Source: Algiphilus sp022763315 (GTDB lineage: Bacteria; Pseudomonadota; Gammaproteobacteria; Nevskiales; Nevskiaceae). From it: DNA of 64,000 nt. Of the stretch, positions 44,838 to 57,349 are shown piece after piece. The notes beneath the pieces were generated by a model, which saw only the letters and a program-made list of their open reading frames with translations, was not told the DNA's origin and searched no databases. Each line of letters begins with the position of its first letter. The stretch's first letter is position 1. Where the stretch lies: assembly GCF_965249985.1 (NCBI RefSeq), contig NZ_OZ252280.1. One strand, written 5' to 3'. Both the position numbers and the translations under genes were made by a program.

Positions 44838-45436
44838 CGTCGCCCGGGCATTCCGCCGCGGCACTTATGCACCATGACCGACAGTCGCTCTGGACCATCC
44901 TTCAGTTCCAGCCGGAGGGCGGCGGGTGAGGCCTCGCTGAGGGAGGAGCGATTGCGATACAGAATGCCGCAGGCGTCTCCCGCTTCAGCCGCCAGCTGCA
45001 GTTTACGCAGCGCCTGATTCGCAATTCGGCCCGGCCAGGCCAGTACAGCGCTGAAGCCCCCCGATCGTAAGCTTTGCTCGCAGGCCCACTGCGCAGCCTC
45101 TTCGTTTTCAGGGTTAACCACCAATAGCCGCGACAGAACCACTCCGGACTGAGCGAATGCTGGCGCGTAGGGAAGAAGAGGCGGTCGAAGCAAGGCTACC
45201 CGTCCACCGGCTTGCGTCAGGCGGATCAGCCAGGGCATGAGCAGCTGCAACTCTCCGCAACCGAGTCGCGGTATCAGCACTTCGCTCAAGGCCCCCACCG
45301 GCCAGCCGCCACCGGGCAGTAGCGCATCCAAGCCCGGGTGCCCGGTCGATTGCGTGCGCACACTGGCCTGCTGATTGCCGCGCCACAATTGCGCTCGTGC
45401 CAGAAGCGGTGCCAACGATTCCGGGCGCGCGGTCAT
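44819..45436 (-). CDS. imuA: ImuA, RecA-like accessory protein of the SOS mutasome
   Basis: A 205-residue protein of the ImuA (SulA/RecA-like) family. A conserved region is HPGLDALLPGGGWPVGALSEVL, with LLMPWLIRLTQAGGRVALLRPP. The Walker A lysine is absent (PRLGCGELQLL), as expected of this degenerate RecA-like family. It acts with ImuB and DnaE2 in damage-induced mutagenesis. Its ATG overlaps the lexA stop (ATGA), so regulator and effector are co-translated. Confidence 0.93.
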   Translation of the reverse strand: MTARPESLAPLLARAQLWRGNQQASVRTQSTGHPGLDALLPGGGWPVGALSEVLIPRLGCGELQLLMPWLIRLTQAGGRVALLRPPLLPYAPAFAQSGVVLSRLLVVNPENEEAAQWACEQSLRSGGFSAVLAWPGRIANQALRKLQLAAEAGDACGILYRNRSSLSEASPAALRLELKDGPERLSVMVHKCRGGMPGRRWQQAA

Positions 45437-46035
45437 CCGTCGCCCTCCGTCAATCTTCTGACCACGCCGACAGCGAGGCCTTCTATGACCAGATCGCCCT
45501 TGCGTTGATCGATGGAAATAACCGGGAAATCCGGGTTCTCTGGATGGAGCTCAATGCAATGGTCCCGCCGCCGAAAGCGCTTGACCGTGACCTCGTCATC
45601 AATGCGTGCGACAACGATCTGTCCGTTGAAGACGTCCCGGGTTCCATGAACCGCCAGCAGATCACCATCCAGAATGCCTGCGTCTCGCATCGATTCACCC
45701 TGCACCCGCAACAGGTAATCAGGCGCAGGGGAGAACAGCTTGATGTCGAGCGGAACGTGGCGTTCGACATGCTCGACTGCCAGCAATGGCGCGCCAGCTG
45801 CCACCTTGCCGATCAGCGGGACCCCCATGGGCTCGGTAAGGCGTATCCCACGCGCGGCACCTGGTGTAAGCGTAATGGCGCCCTTGCTTGCCAGCGCACG
45901 AAGATGGGCTTCTGCCGCATTAGGCGAACGAAAGCCGAAGGCGCGCACGATGTCGGCGCGTGTTGGAGGCGCGCCCTCCTCCGCAATGCGTTGCTGAATG
46001 AATGACAGAATTTGTTGCTGGCGGGCGGTCAACAT
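45433..46035 (-). CDS. lexA: LexA SOS repressor
   Basis: A 200-residue self-cleaving repressor. The winged-helix DNA-binding domain begins MLTARQQQILSFIQQRIAEEG with THH region RADIVRAFGFRSPNAAEAHLRAL. The autocleavage bond is Ala80-Gly81 (GKVAAGAPLL), and the catalytic dyad is Ser115 (QGESMRDAG) and Lys152 (DEVTVKRF). The ATG at 46035 was chosen over one at 46074, which would lie upstream of the predicted transcription start. A LexA box covers its own start region, so it is autoregulated and drives imuA-imuB-dnaE2. Confidence 0.97.
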   Translation of the reverse strand: MLTARQQQILSFIQQRIAEEGAPPTRADIVRAFGFRSPNAAEAHLRALASKGAITLTPGAARGIRLTEPMGVPLIGKVAAGAPLLAVEHVERHVPLDIKLFSPAPDYLLRVQGESMRDAGILDGDLLAVHGTRDVFNGQIVVARIDDEVTVKRFRRRDHCIELHPENPDFPVISIDQRKGDLVIEGLAVGVVRRLTEGDG

Positions 46036-46050
46036 CGCGGACCCTATGAA

Positions 46051-46066
46051 CTGTACGTATGTACAG
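46051..46066. promoter_or_regulatory. LexA box (SOS operator)
   Basis: A perfect CTGT-N8-ACAG palindrome, with the inner bases also symmetric (TGTAC-GTAT-GTACA). It lies 15 bases before the lexA ATG and immediately downstream of the -10 hexamer, covering the transcription start of the lexA operon. Confidence 0.93.
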
Positions 46067-46067
46067 C

Positions 46068-46096
46068 ATTTCACTCCTGCCAGCTGTCGCTGTCAA
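46068..46096 (-). promoter_or_regulatory. Promoter of lexA-imuA-imuB-dnaE2
   Basis: On the minus strand a consensus TTGACA (46091-46096) is 17 bases from TGAAAT (46068-46073), directly abutting the LexA box. The leader would be about 25 bases. Confidence 0.8.
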
Positions 46097-46133
46097 GCCT
46101 GTCCCGATCTGTAACTGCAACAGCATCAGACAC

Positions 46134-46157
46134 AAAAAAGGCGCCCCTGAGGGCGCC
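46134..46157 (-). terminator. Intrinsic terminator after tRNA-Phe
   Basis: GGCGCCC (46140-46146) pairs with GGGCGCC (46151-46157) through a 4-base loop, followed on the minus strand by six T residues (46134-46139). It ends transcription of the tRNA-Phe gene ahead of lexA. Confidence 0.85.
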
Positions 46158-46171
46158 CTTTTCGGCATACA

Positions 46172-46247
46172 TGGTGGCCAGGGAGAGAATCGAACTCCCG
46201 ACACGGGGATTTTCAATCCCCTGCTCTACCAACTGAGCTACCTGGCC
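46172..46247 (-). tRNA. tRNA-Phe (anticodon GAA)
   Basis: A 76-base tRNA with encoded CCA. The acceptor arms GGCCAGG/CCTGGCC pair, the D arm is GTAGCTCAGTTGGTAGAGC, the anticodon stem GGGGATTGAAAATCCCC reads GAA, and the T arm carries GTTCGATTC. It lies on the minus strand downstream of the 5S gene but behind the rrn terminator, so it may be reached by readthrough or have its own promoter. Confidence 0.97.
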
Positions 46248-46297
46248 AGTGCGGCACATTCTAGATGCAGACCACCTGCAAAGGCGAGCCCACAAAC

Positions 46298-46327
46298 AAA
46301 AAGAGCGCCCCGACATGCGGGGCGCTC
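46298..46327 (-). terminator. Intrinsic terminator of the rRNA operon
   Basis: A perfect 10-bp stem GAGCGCCCCG / CGGGGCGCTC (46303-46312, 46318-46327) with a 5-base loop, followed on the minus strand by five T residues. It starts 14 bases after the 5S gene. Confidence 0.88.
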
Positions 46328-46340
46328 CGGGGTATTAAAA

Positions 46341-46455
46341 CCTGGCAGTGTCCTACTTTCACATGGCGAATGCCACACTATCATCGGCGCTGAGCAGTTT
46401 CACTTCGGTGTTCGGAATGGGAACCGGTGGTTCCTACTCGCTATAGCCGCCAGGC
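46341..46455 (-). rRNA. rrf: 5S ribosomal RNA
   Basis: About 115 bases on the minus strand with the paired ends GCCTGGCGGC and GACACTGCCAGG and the internal conserved CCCATTCCGAACACCGAAGT-like segment. It is the third rRNA of the operon. The ends are estimated from the terminal helix. Confidence 0.95.
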
Positions 46456-46531
46456 AAACTGGTTGGTGCACTGCCTGTTGGCAGTACACCCAATTCGGTC
46501 TGAGTCGAACGCTTGTAGCGTCATGTCTTAA

Positions 46532-46548
46532 GAGTGCTTGAGCGTTAT

Positions 46549-46558
<10 letters not shown>
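46532..46558 (-). other. 23S rRNA processing stem, 3' strand
   Basis: This 27-base stretch is complementary to 49422-49447 except for a one-base bulge and closes a long helix around 23S rRNA. It is the expected RNase III processing site. Confidence 0.75.
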
Positions 46559-49421
<2,863 letters not shown>

Positions 49422-49429
<8 letters not shown>

Positions 49430-49447
49430 ATATAACCTCAAGCACTC
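49422..49447 (-). other. 23S rRNA processing stem, 5' strand
   Basis: Partner of 46532-46558; together they form a ~25-bp helix enclosing the 23S precursor. Confidence 0.75.
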
Positions 49448-49557
49448 TGAGGCTATGGTTACTTCTTACGATATTTCGCCGTCAAGCACCATAAGACATG
49501 AAACATTCATGCGTATGCATGAACGTACTGCTATACAGTGTTCGACTTCAGACCTAA

Positions 49558-49571
49558 TTGTTAAAGAACCA
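49558..49571 (-). promoter_or_regulatory. boxA antitermination element in the rRNA spacer
   Basis: On the minus strand TGGTTCTTTAACAA, close to the boxA consensus TGCTCTTTAACAA, between tRNA-Ala and 23S. It is the binding site of NusB/NusE for rRNA antitermination. Confidence 0.75.
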
Positions 49572-49616
49572 GAGAGCGCCAAGCTCTCGAAAGCCTGTCG
49601 GCTTTCGAGAGCCTAA

Positions 49617-49692
49617 TGGTGGAGCCAGGCGGGATCGAACCGCCGACCCCCTGCTTGCAAAGCAGGTGCTCTCCCAGCTGAGCTATGGCCCC
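49617..49692 (-). tRNA. tRNA-Ala (anticodon TGC)
   Basis: A 76-base tRNA with encoded CCA. GGGGCCA starts the acceptor stem, TAGCTCAGCTGGGAGAGC the D arm, the anticodon arm CTGCTTTGCAAGCAG reads TGC, and GTTCGATCC lies in the T arm. It is in the 16S-23S spacer downstream of tRNA-Ile. Confidence 0.97.
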
Positions 49693-49714
49693 GGCGTCGC
49701 GTCTAACCCACGCT

Positions 49715-49791
<77 letters not shown>

Positions 49792-49824
49792 CGACGCGTG
49801 GCCCCGGACTATGTCCGGCTCTAG

Positions 49825-49848
49825 GCAAGTGACTTGTGTGGATGCTCC
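49825..49848 (-). other. 16S rRNA processing stem, 3' strand
   Basis: This 24-base segment is complementary (two G-U type changes) to 51524-51547 upstream of 16S and closes the 16S precursor helix for RNase III. Confidence 0.75.
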
Positions 49849-49873
49849 ACGGCACGCGACAAAGCATGCTCTT

Positions 49874-51410
<1,537 letters not shown>

Positions 51411-51523
51411 AACCTAAAACGGTTTTGCGAGGACAAACCTCGCGAGAGTTCGCACACAAGCTCCAATTACTGCTTGGGCCGTGTTTGATACTCCAGTTTA
51501 CATCGTGGCATTGCCACGAACCG

Positions 51524-51547
51524 GGAGCACCCACACAAATCACTTGC
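51524..51547 (-). other. 16S rRNA processing stem, 5' strand
   Basis: Partner of 49825-49848 in the rrn leader; the two form a ~24-bp helix around pre-16S rRNA. The 328-base stretch 51411-51738 holds this stem, boxA, the promoter and an A-rich upstream region, and no gene. Confidence 0.75.
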
Positions 51548-51552
51548 TTTTT

Positions 51553-51565
51553 TTCTTAAAGATCA
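51553..51565 (-). promoter_or_regulatory. boxA antitermination element in the rRNA leader
   Basis: On the minus strand TGATCTTTAAGAA, a near match to boxA, between the promoter and the 16S processing stem. Confidence 0.6.
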
Positions 51566-51614
51566 GGCTGTTGCGTTGCCCCGTTGGGGTGCGTCGCGTC
51601 AGCTGGGAGGGCGT

Positions 51615-51642
51615 ATTCTAGGGGCTCGCGCCGGACCGTCAA
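51615..51642 (-). promoter_or_regulatory. rRNA operon promoter
   Basis: On the minus strand TTGACG (51637-51642) and TAGAAT (51615-51620) with a 16-base spacer, followed by a GC-rich discriminator (ACGCCC). Upstream AT-rich runs (around 51659-51680) could act as an UP element. The transcription start would be near 51608, giving a ~200-base leader before 16S. Confidence 0.82.
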
Positions 51643-51738
51643 CCCTATCGCCCCCACTTTTTTCTATGTGCCTGTTTTTAAATGGATCATTACAGTGAGA
51701 TGACGCTTGCAGCGGCTTGATGGGGACGGGCTGGCGCG

Positions 51739-52962
51739 CTAGCCGGCCACCCGGACCAATTCCACCAAGGCAATTTTTCGCTTGCCGACCTGCACGAGCA
51801 GCCGCTGTCCGGCCTCCAGGCGCAGCCCTGCATCCTCTACGCGTTGCTGGTCGAGTCGCACCGCGTTCTGCCTGATCTGCCGCTGCCCCTCACTGTTGGA
51901 GGCTACTAGTCCTGCCTCTCTCAATATCCAGGGTAGAGGCGCGCCGTCGGCCTCGACCGCGACCGTCACCTCGGGGATCTCGTCCGGGAGCCCCTTGTCC
52001 CTGAACCGGGCGATGAAGGCTTCACGCGCGCGCTCCCCTGCACCGCTTCCATGGAAGCGGTCGACGATCTCGATGCCGAGCAACATCTTTGCATCACGCG
52101 GGTTGAGTCCTTCCTCGACATCCCGGCGGAGACGCTCGACCGCTTCCAGAGAGCGGAAGGACAGCAGATCGAAGTAGCGCCACATCAACGGGTCGCTGAT
52201 CGACATGATCTTTCCAAACATGTCGTCCGCTGACTCCGTCACACCGATGTAGTTGCCCAAGGACTTGCTCATCTTCTGCACGCCATCCAGGCCTTCGAGG
52301 ATCGGGAGCGTGATGCAGGTCTGGGGCTTCTGCCCCATGACCGACTGCAAGTGTCGCCCAACAAGCAGGTTGAACTTCTGATCGGTGCCACCGAGCTCGA
52401 CATCCGCCTTGAGCGCCACTGAGTCGTAACCCTGCAACAATGGATAGAGGAATTCGTGGATCGCGATGGGGCGCTGGGCGTGGTAGCGCTTGTGAAAATC
52501 GTCACGCTCGAGCATGCGCGCCACGGTGTGCTGGGCGGCCAGCCGAATCAGCCCCTCGGTTCCGAGCTCGTCGAGCCATGAGGCGTTGTAGACCACTTCG
52601 GTACGATCAGGATCAAGGATCTTGAAGGCTTGTTCCTGATAACTGTGCGCGTTGGCGATGACCTCATCCCGGGTGAGCGGGGAACGGGTTTCGCTTTTCC
52701 CGGTCGGATCACCGATCATGGCGGTGAAGTCGCCGATCAGAAACAGCACATGGTGGCCTGCATCTTGCAACGTTCGAAGCTTATTGAGCAGCAGGGTGTG
52801 ACCGAGGTGAAGGTCAGCGGCTGTCGGATCGAAACCGGCCTTGATGCGCAGGCCACCCGCGCCCGACAACAGACGTGTTGTGATGTCCTCTTCCGGGATC
52901 ACTTCTTCGGTACCACGAAGCAATTCCGGGCGGGTGAGAGTTCTTACTTTTTCATCAGTCAT
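51739..52962 (-). CDS. tyrS: Tyrosyl-tRNA synthetase
   Basis: A 407-residue class I synthetase that charges tRNA-Tyr. The HIGH motif is DLHLGHTLLLNK, the tyrosine pocket lies in GGTDQKFNLLVG, and KMSKS is present in GVQKMSKSLGNYIG. An S4-like RNA-binding domain occupies the C-terminus (from LPWILREAGLVASNSEGQRQ). The HLGH form and ~400 residues put it in the TyrZ/TyrS2 branch and not the E. coli TyrS branch. The gene lies upstream of the rrn promoter on the same strand. Confidence 0.96.
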   Translation of the reverse strand: MTDEKVRTLTRPELLRGTEEVIPEEDITTRLLSGAGGLRIKAGFDPTAADLHLGHTLLLNKLRTLQDAGHHVLFLIGDFTAMIGDPTGKSETRSPLTRDEVIANAHSYQEQAFKILDPDRTEVVYNASWLDELGTEGLIRLAAQHTVARMLERDDFHKRYHAQRPIAIHEFLYPLLQGYDSVALKADVELGGTDQKFNLLVGRHLQSVMGQKPQTCITLPILEGLDGVQKMSKSLGNYIGVTESADDMFGKIMSISDPLMWRYFDLLSFRSLEAVERLRRDVEEGLNPRDAKMLLGIEIVDRFHGSGAGERAREAFIARFRDKGLPDEIPEVTVAVEADGAPLPWILREAGLVASNSEGQRQIRQNAVRLDQQRVEDAGLRLEAGQRLLVQVGKRKIALVELVRVAG

Positions 52963-53119
52963 GGTTCAACGCTGAAGTAACAGGGGAAGAATGGCCGCAA
53001 AGTGCTTGCAAACCCACCGGTTTTGTGATTCCGTTAAGCGTCAAGTCAGGGGCCATTGACCGCGAGCGAAGCGGCGTTGGGGAGACCACGAGGCACCCGC
53101 CTCTCAACGAACAAGGGTT

Positions 53120-54577
53120 ATGTTCCGCGATTATAGTGTTCCAAGTCGGCCTCGCCGACGCAGCGTGGGTGTTCATATTCCAGTCGCCGTGGTGATCGCG
53201 GGTGCCGCGATCATTGCCCTGGTCACACGACCGGGCGACGCGTACCGCCACAGCCCCGTCGAGCTCACCCCGCTTCGCAGCGATGTCGGCTTCCTGCCGC
53301 CGGACGCCGCGGACTTCGCGCTCCGCTGGGAACGCGGCACCGATGCCGCGGATGGCGCGCCGGACACGCCGATCGTGATGACCAATCCCTTCGGCGCCTA
53401 CGGCTTAAGCGCCGCCAGCGTGACACCGCCGGACGTCGCCGAAGCTACGCCGCCGGCTGAGCAGTGGGACGTCATCACGATCCAGCGCGGCCAGACCTTA
53501 TCGGGGGCCTTCGACGCGCTCGGCATGGGCCCCAGTCAGTGGCTGCCGCTGCTTCAATTGGACAATGACGAAATTGACCGCCTCGAGCGCCTTCGGGAAG
53601 GCGATCTGCTCAAGGTGCGGCGCGATGGCGAGCGGCTGGCCGAGTTGCGCCTGAAGATCGACGAATTCAAGACGCTGCATATCGAGCAAGGCCCGGACGG
53701 CCTCGAAGCCACCACGCTCACCGCCGACATTGAACGGCGCCAAGCCTTTGCCCACGGCGCCATCGACTCCTCGCTGTTCCTGTCAGGCAAGGCCGCCGGC
53801 ATGTCGGACCGGCTGATCATGTCGATGGTGCAGGTCCTCGCCTACGATGTGGACTTCGCCTACGATCTGCGCGAAGGCGACCGCTTCTCGGTACTCTACG
53901 AAGAACTGTACCGTGACGGAGAGAAGCTGCGCGACGGTGACATTCTTGCGGTGGAATTCATCAATCGAGGTCGGACGGTGCAGGCTTTCCGCTTCGAGGA
54001 TGACAAGGGTCGCGCCAGCTACTACCGCCCCGATGGCGAAGCGGTCAAGACCGCTTTCCTGCGCAACCCCTTGAACGTCTATCGCATCAGCTCGCACTTC
54101 AACCTGAATCGCCGCCACCCGGTCCTGAACACCATCCGCGCCCATCGCGGCACGGACTACGCTGCGCCCCATGGAACGCCGATTCGGAGCACAGGCGACG
54201 GCAAGGTGGTCTTTGCCGGTCATCAGGGCGGTTTCGGGCGCGTGGTCATCATCCGTCACGGCGGCACCTACCAGACCAAGTACGCCCACATGTCGCGTTT
54301 CCGCTCTGGGATTCGCGCCGGAGCCCATGTGCGCCAGGGGCAGGTCATTGGCTATGTGGGCAGTAGCGGGCTCGCAACCGGTCCGCACCTGCATTTCGAA
54401 TTCCTGGTCAACGGCGTGCACCGCGATCCGCTGACGGTACCGCTGCCGCGCAGCGAGCCGGTTCCCAAGGCGCAGATGACCGCCTTCAAGGCACAGACCG
54501 AAGCCTATATCGCGCGTCTGCAGAGCCTGCGGGAGACCTTCACCGCGGATGCCTCGGGCAGCACCGTCGCCCGCTGA
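53120..54577 (+). CDS. M23-family murein endopeptidase (MepM-like)
   Basis: A 485-residue cell-wall hydrolase. A membrane anchor (HIPVAVVIAGAAIIALV, residues ~19-35) is followed by a LysM/OapA-like domain (WDVITIQRGQTLSGAFDALG) and a C-terminal LytM zinc peptidase domain. The zinc ligands are in HRGTDYAAP (His and Asp) and in GPHLHFEF (HxH), so it is catalytically competent and should cut peptidoglycan cross-links in the periplasm. It is divergent from tyrS and five bases upstream of anmK, which fits a shared role in wall growth and recycling. Confidence 0.94.
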   Translation: MFRDYSVPSRPRRRSVGVHIPVAVVIAGAAIIALVTRPGDAYRHSPVELTPLRSDVGFLPPDAADFALRWERGTDAADGAPDTPIVMTNPFGAYGLSAASVTPPDVAEATPPAEQWDVITIQRGQTLSGAFDALGMGPSQWLPLLQLDNDEIDRLERLREGDLLKVRRDGERLAELRLKIDEFKTLHIEQGPDGLEATTLTADIERRQAFAHGAIDSSLFLSGKAAGMSDRLIMSMVQVLAYDVDFAYDLREGDRFSVLYEELYRDGEKLRDGDILAVEFINRGRTVQAFRFEDDKGRASYYRPDGEAVKTAFLRNPLNVYRISSHFNLNRRHPVLNTIRAHRGTDYAAPHGTPIRSTGDGKVVFAGHQGGFGRVVIIRHGGTYQTKYAHMSRFRSGIRAGAHVRQGQVIGYVGSSGLATGPHLHFEFLVNGVHRDPLTVPLPRSEPVPKAQMTAFKAQTEAYIARLQSLRETFTADASGSTVAR

Positions 54578-54582
54578 CCCCC

Positions 54583-55701
54583 ATGGCCGCTCCCCGACTG
54601 GCAATGGGCCTGATGTCGGGGACCAGCGCCGATGGCATCGACGCCGTCGTCCTACGCATCACCCCAGATGGGGCAATGGCCGTGGTCGCGCACCATTTCC
54701 TGCCCTACCCGGATAGCCTGCGCAACGCGTTGCTGGACTTTGGCAACGAGGAACACCGCATCTCGGCCAGGGATATGGCCGCCATGGACGCGCGCGTGGG
54801 CGCGCTTTATGCCGAAGCCGCACTGGCACTGTCCGCACAGTGCGCCGAAGCCCAACGGGTTGAAGTCATCGGCATGCACGGTCAGACCGTGTGCCACACG
54901 CCGCCCGACAACTCCACCCAGATCGGCAATCCGGCCCAACTACTGACCGCGCTCGGTCGCCCGGTCGTGGCGGATTTCCGTCGCGCCGACATGGCCTTGG
55001 GGGGGCAGGGCGCGCCGCTGGCGCCGTTGTTCCATCAAGCCGCCTTCGCCGCGCCGGACCACTGGCGCGCGGTGGTCAATCTGGGCGGCATCGCCAATAT
55101 CAGCTGGCTGCCGCCGCAGGGCGGTGGGGCGCTACACGGCTACGACACCGGGCCCGCCAATGGGCTAATGGACGCCTGGTTCAACCGCCATCGCGGCGCA
55201 CCGGGCTATGACCACGACGGAACCTGGGCCCGCACTGGCACGGTGCTACCCACCCTGCTTGACGCCTGGCAACGCGACCCCTTTTTTCGGCAGCCTCCGC
55301 CGAAAAGCACCGGACGCGGAAGTTTCCATCTGGAACGGCTATTCGCACTCGGCGCACCGGAGCCAGACGACGAGCCGGCGGACGTGCAACGCACGCTGCT
55401 CGAACTGACAGTGCGCAGCGTGGCGCAGGCCATCGAAGACAGCGCAGTTACGCCGGAGCGCATCCTACTCTGCGGCGGCGGGGCCTATAACGGCTTCCTG
55501 GTGGAACGCCTCAGCACGGTACTGGCACCAGCAACCGTACTGCGCACGTCCGACGTCGGCGTCGCACCGGAACAGGTCGAGGCCGCCGCCATGGCATGGC
55601 TGGCACTGCGCCGCCTGGACGGGCTACCGGGTGCGGCAGCCTCCGTCACCGGCGCGCGCCGAGACGCGGTGTCCGGCGCGCTGTACGCGCCCCCGGTCTA
55701 G
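54583..55701 (+). CDS. anmK: Anhydro-N-acetylmuramic acid kinase
   Basis: A 372-residue sugar kinase that converts anhydroMurNAc to MurNAc-6-phosphate in peptidoglycan recycling. The opening GLMSGTSADGIDAVVLRI is the family's ATP-binding signature. Other motifs are GMHGQTVCHTPP, VADFRRADMALGGQGAPL, NLGGIANISWLP and DTGPANGLMDAW. Length matches the family. It is in an operon with the M23 endopeptidase. Its stop codon shares the CTAG with the convergent erpA gene (4-base overlap). Confidence 0.96.
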   Translation: MAAPRLAMGLMSGTSADGIDAVVLRITPDGAMAVVAHHFLPYPDSLRNALLDFGNEEHRISARDMAAMDARVGALYAEAALALSAQCAEAQRVEVIGMHGQTVCHTPPDNSTQIGNPAQLLTALGRPVVADFRRADMALGGQGAPLAPLFHQAAFAAPDHWRAVVNLGGIANISWLPPQGGGALHGYDTGPANGLMDAWFNRHRGAPGYDHDGTWARTGTVLPTLLDAWQRDPFFRQPPPKSTGRGSFHLERLFALGAPEPDDEPADVQRTLLELTVRSVAQAIEDSAVTPERILLCGGGAYNGFLVERLSTVLAPATVLRTSDVGVAPEQVEAAAMAWLALRRLDGLPGAAASVTGARRDAVSGALYAPPV

Positions 55702-56048
55702 ATCGAAAAGGAGTTGCCGCAGCCGCAACTGGTCTTGGCGTTGGGGTTGCGGATCACGAACTGCGCGCCTTCGATATCCTCGCGGTAGTCGATCTCGGCG
55801 CCGCTCAGATACTGCACGCTCATCGGATCTACCAGAAGGGTCACGCCGCATCGCTCGACGACCGTATCGTCGTCCTCCTGTGACTCGTCGAAGGTAAAGC
55901 CGTACTGGAAACCGGAACAGCCACCGCCGGTGACAAAAACGCGCAGCTTGAGGGCGTCGTTGTCTTCTTCCTCAAGCAAGCCTTTGACCTTCATCGCAGC
56001 GGGTTCGGTGAAGACAAGCGGGGTTTGGGTTTCTTGGATTTCAGCCAT
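55698..56048 (-). CDS. erpA: Iron-sulfur cluster insertion protein ErpA
   Basis: A 116-residue A-type carrier that delivers Fe-S clusters to target proteins. The three ligands are visible as GGGCSGFQYGF and SCGCGNSFSI at the C-terminus. The insert FDESQEDDDTVVE and the C-terminal FSI ending fit ErpA over IscA. The ATG at 56048 is preceded by GGAG. It follows the bactofilin gene by 23 bases, at the end of the argC-DUF6776-bactofilin-erpA run. Confidence 0.93.
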   Translation of the reverse strand: MAEIQETQTPLVFTEPAAMKVKGLLEEEDNDALKLRVFVTGGGCSGFQYGFTFDESQEDDDTVVERCGVTLLVDPMSVQYLSGAEIDYREDIEGAQFVIRNPNAKTSCGCGNSFSI

Positions 56049-56071
56049 AGTGCGCTCCACAGATTGAATGC

Positions 56072-56581
56072 TTAGACCGTGGACGAAGCCGATGCGTTCT
56101 TGGCCGTGCCGTCCGCATCACCAAGCTCGCCGGCCTCGGTGCGCGAGGACTCGATGCGCGCGAAGCTGGTGACATTGCCCGTCTGCTCCTTCGACTCGAT
56201 CTCGTGCACCATCTGGCCGTTGACCGTGGCTCCACTGGCCATCTCCACGGTCTTGTAATGGACATTGCCGACGACACGGGCACAGCTGTTCAAGGTCAGG
56301 CGACCGAGGGCGTGCACGTCGCCATGCACCGACCCGTTGATGATGACGTTGGCAACATGGACATCCCCCTCGATGCTGCCGGACTCACTAATCGACAACA
56401 CCGCTTCCTTGTCCGATGTGGCGCTGACCTTGCCCTTGATGACGCCATCGACGTGCAGCCCGCCCTTGAAATTCACATCACCCAGCAGTTCGGTCTGCCG
56501 TCCGACCAGGGTGTCCACGGCTCCGCCGGACCCGCCTTGACTACCGCCTTGCACCGGCTTTCCCTTCTGCTTGCTGAGCAT
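56072..56581 (-). CDS. Bactofilin (polymer-forming cytoskeletal protein)
   Basis: A 169-residue protein with the DUF583 bactofilin core of repeated short beta strands (GDVNFKGGLHVDGVIKGKV, then VHVANVIINGSVHGDVHAL and VVGNVHYKTVEMASGATVNG), flanked by Ser/Gly-rich and acidic disordered tails, as is typical. Bactofilins polymerise without nucleotide on the inner membrane and guide cell-wall enzymes. It begins three bases after the DUF6776 gene, suggesting the two act together at the envelope. Confidence 0.92.
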   Translation of the reverse strand: MLSKQKGKPVQGGSQGGSGGAVDTLVGRQTELLGDVNFKGGLHVDGVIKGKVSATSDKEAVLSISESGSIEGDVHVANVIINGSVHGDVHALGRLTLNSCARVVGNVHYKTVEMASGATVNGQMVHEIESKEQTGNVTSFARIESSRTEAGELGDADGTAKNASASSTV

Positions 56582-56584
56582 GCA

Positions 56585-57349
56585 TCACGCTCCCTTGTCG
56601 GCAACCACACGCTGCCATTCGTAACTGGTTTCGATGGGGTCCTCAGCACCGTCCCGATGAACGGTGATCAAGACCCGTCGTGGTTCGAAATTCTCTGGAA
56701 TCGAGAAGACACCAGCGAACTCTTGAAAATGTCGGAACGAAAATAGCATGTCCTCCTCGCCCTCGGCACCGCGTAGCACCAAGTTCTGCGGCCGCTGTGC
56801 ATTCTCATCAGCGCTTTTCGCCATTCCCTCGATCCGTATCTGAAAGCGTCCGCGCGCGCGACGCTCGTGCTGGCCACTGCGAACCAGCACCAGCTCGTAG
56901 CGCATGCCCGCAGCGGTGGGAAAGGCCACGAATTCGTGCACCCGCACGGCCCGCCCCCCTGCCGCTGGCGAGACGATGCCGCGATAGAAGGCAAGCTGCT
57001 CCTGCGCATCGACGAGCTTGGCCTGCATCTCACGCAAGGAGCCGCGCAACTGCTGACAGGCCTCACGATCGATCTGCTGCGATTTCTCGAGATAGGCGAG
57101 CCGCTCGCGTAGCGCTTCGGTTTCCGCCTTTTCATCCTGCAGCCGTTGCGACAGCTCACGGCGCAATTCAAGGAGACGGGTACGGTCTCCCGTCATCGCG
57201 GCATAGCGCTCGGACAGCTCTGTGCTGAGTAGCGTAAAGACACCGTAGCCGCCGCCAATGGCAAGCACCACCGCGCCAGCCACGACCAGCCAGTGCAGCC
57301 AGCGCGGCCGCTCCTCACTGTCCGTGACGATGCGCGGTCGGTGCGCCAT
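56585..57349 (-). CDS. DUF6776 membrane protein with coiled coil
   Basis: A 254-residue inner-membrane protein: one helix (LHWLVVAGAVVLAIGGGYGVF, residues ~18-38), a ~70-residue coiled coil (LELRRELSQRLQDEKAETEA and onward), and a beta-rich periplasmic domain with FYRGIVSPAAGGRAVRVHEF. The FYRGIVSP block is characteristic of DUF6776. The function is unknown. It starts at the base directly after the argC stop codon and is followed by bactofilin, a pairing that suggests it is a membrane partner of the filament. Confidence 0.85.
   Translation of the reverse strand: MAHRPRIVTDSEERPRWLHWLVVAGAVVLAIGGGYGVFTLLSTELSERYAAMTGDRTRLLELRRELSQRLQDEKAETEALRERLAYLEKSQQIDREACQQLRGSLREMQAKLVDAQEQLAFYRGIVSPAAGGRAVRVHEFVAFPTAAGMRYELVLVRSGQHERRARGRFQIRIEGMAKSADENAQRPQNLVLRGAEGEEDMLFSFRHFQEFAGVFSIPENFEPRRVLITVHRDGAEDPIETSYEWQRVVADKGA

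Noticed and set aside
46036..46074. Upstream in-frame start that would lengthen LexA by 13 residues
   Set aside because: It would place the start codon upstream of the predicted transcription start and across the LexA box.
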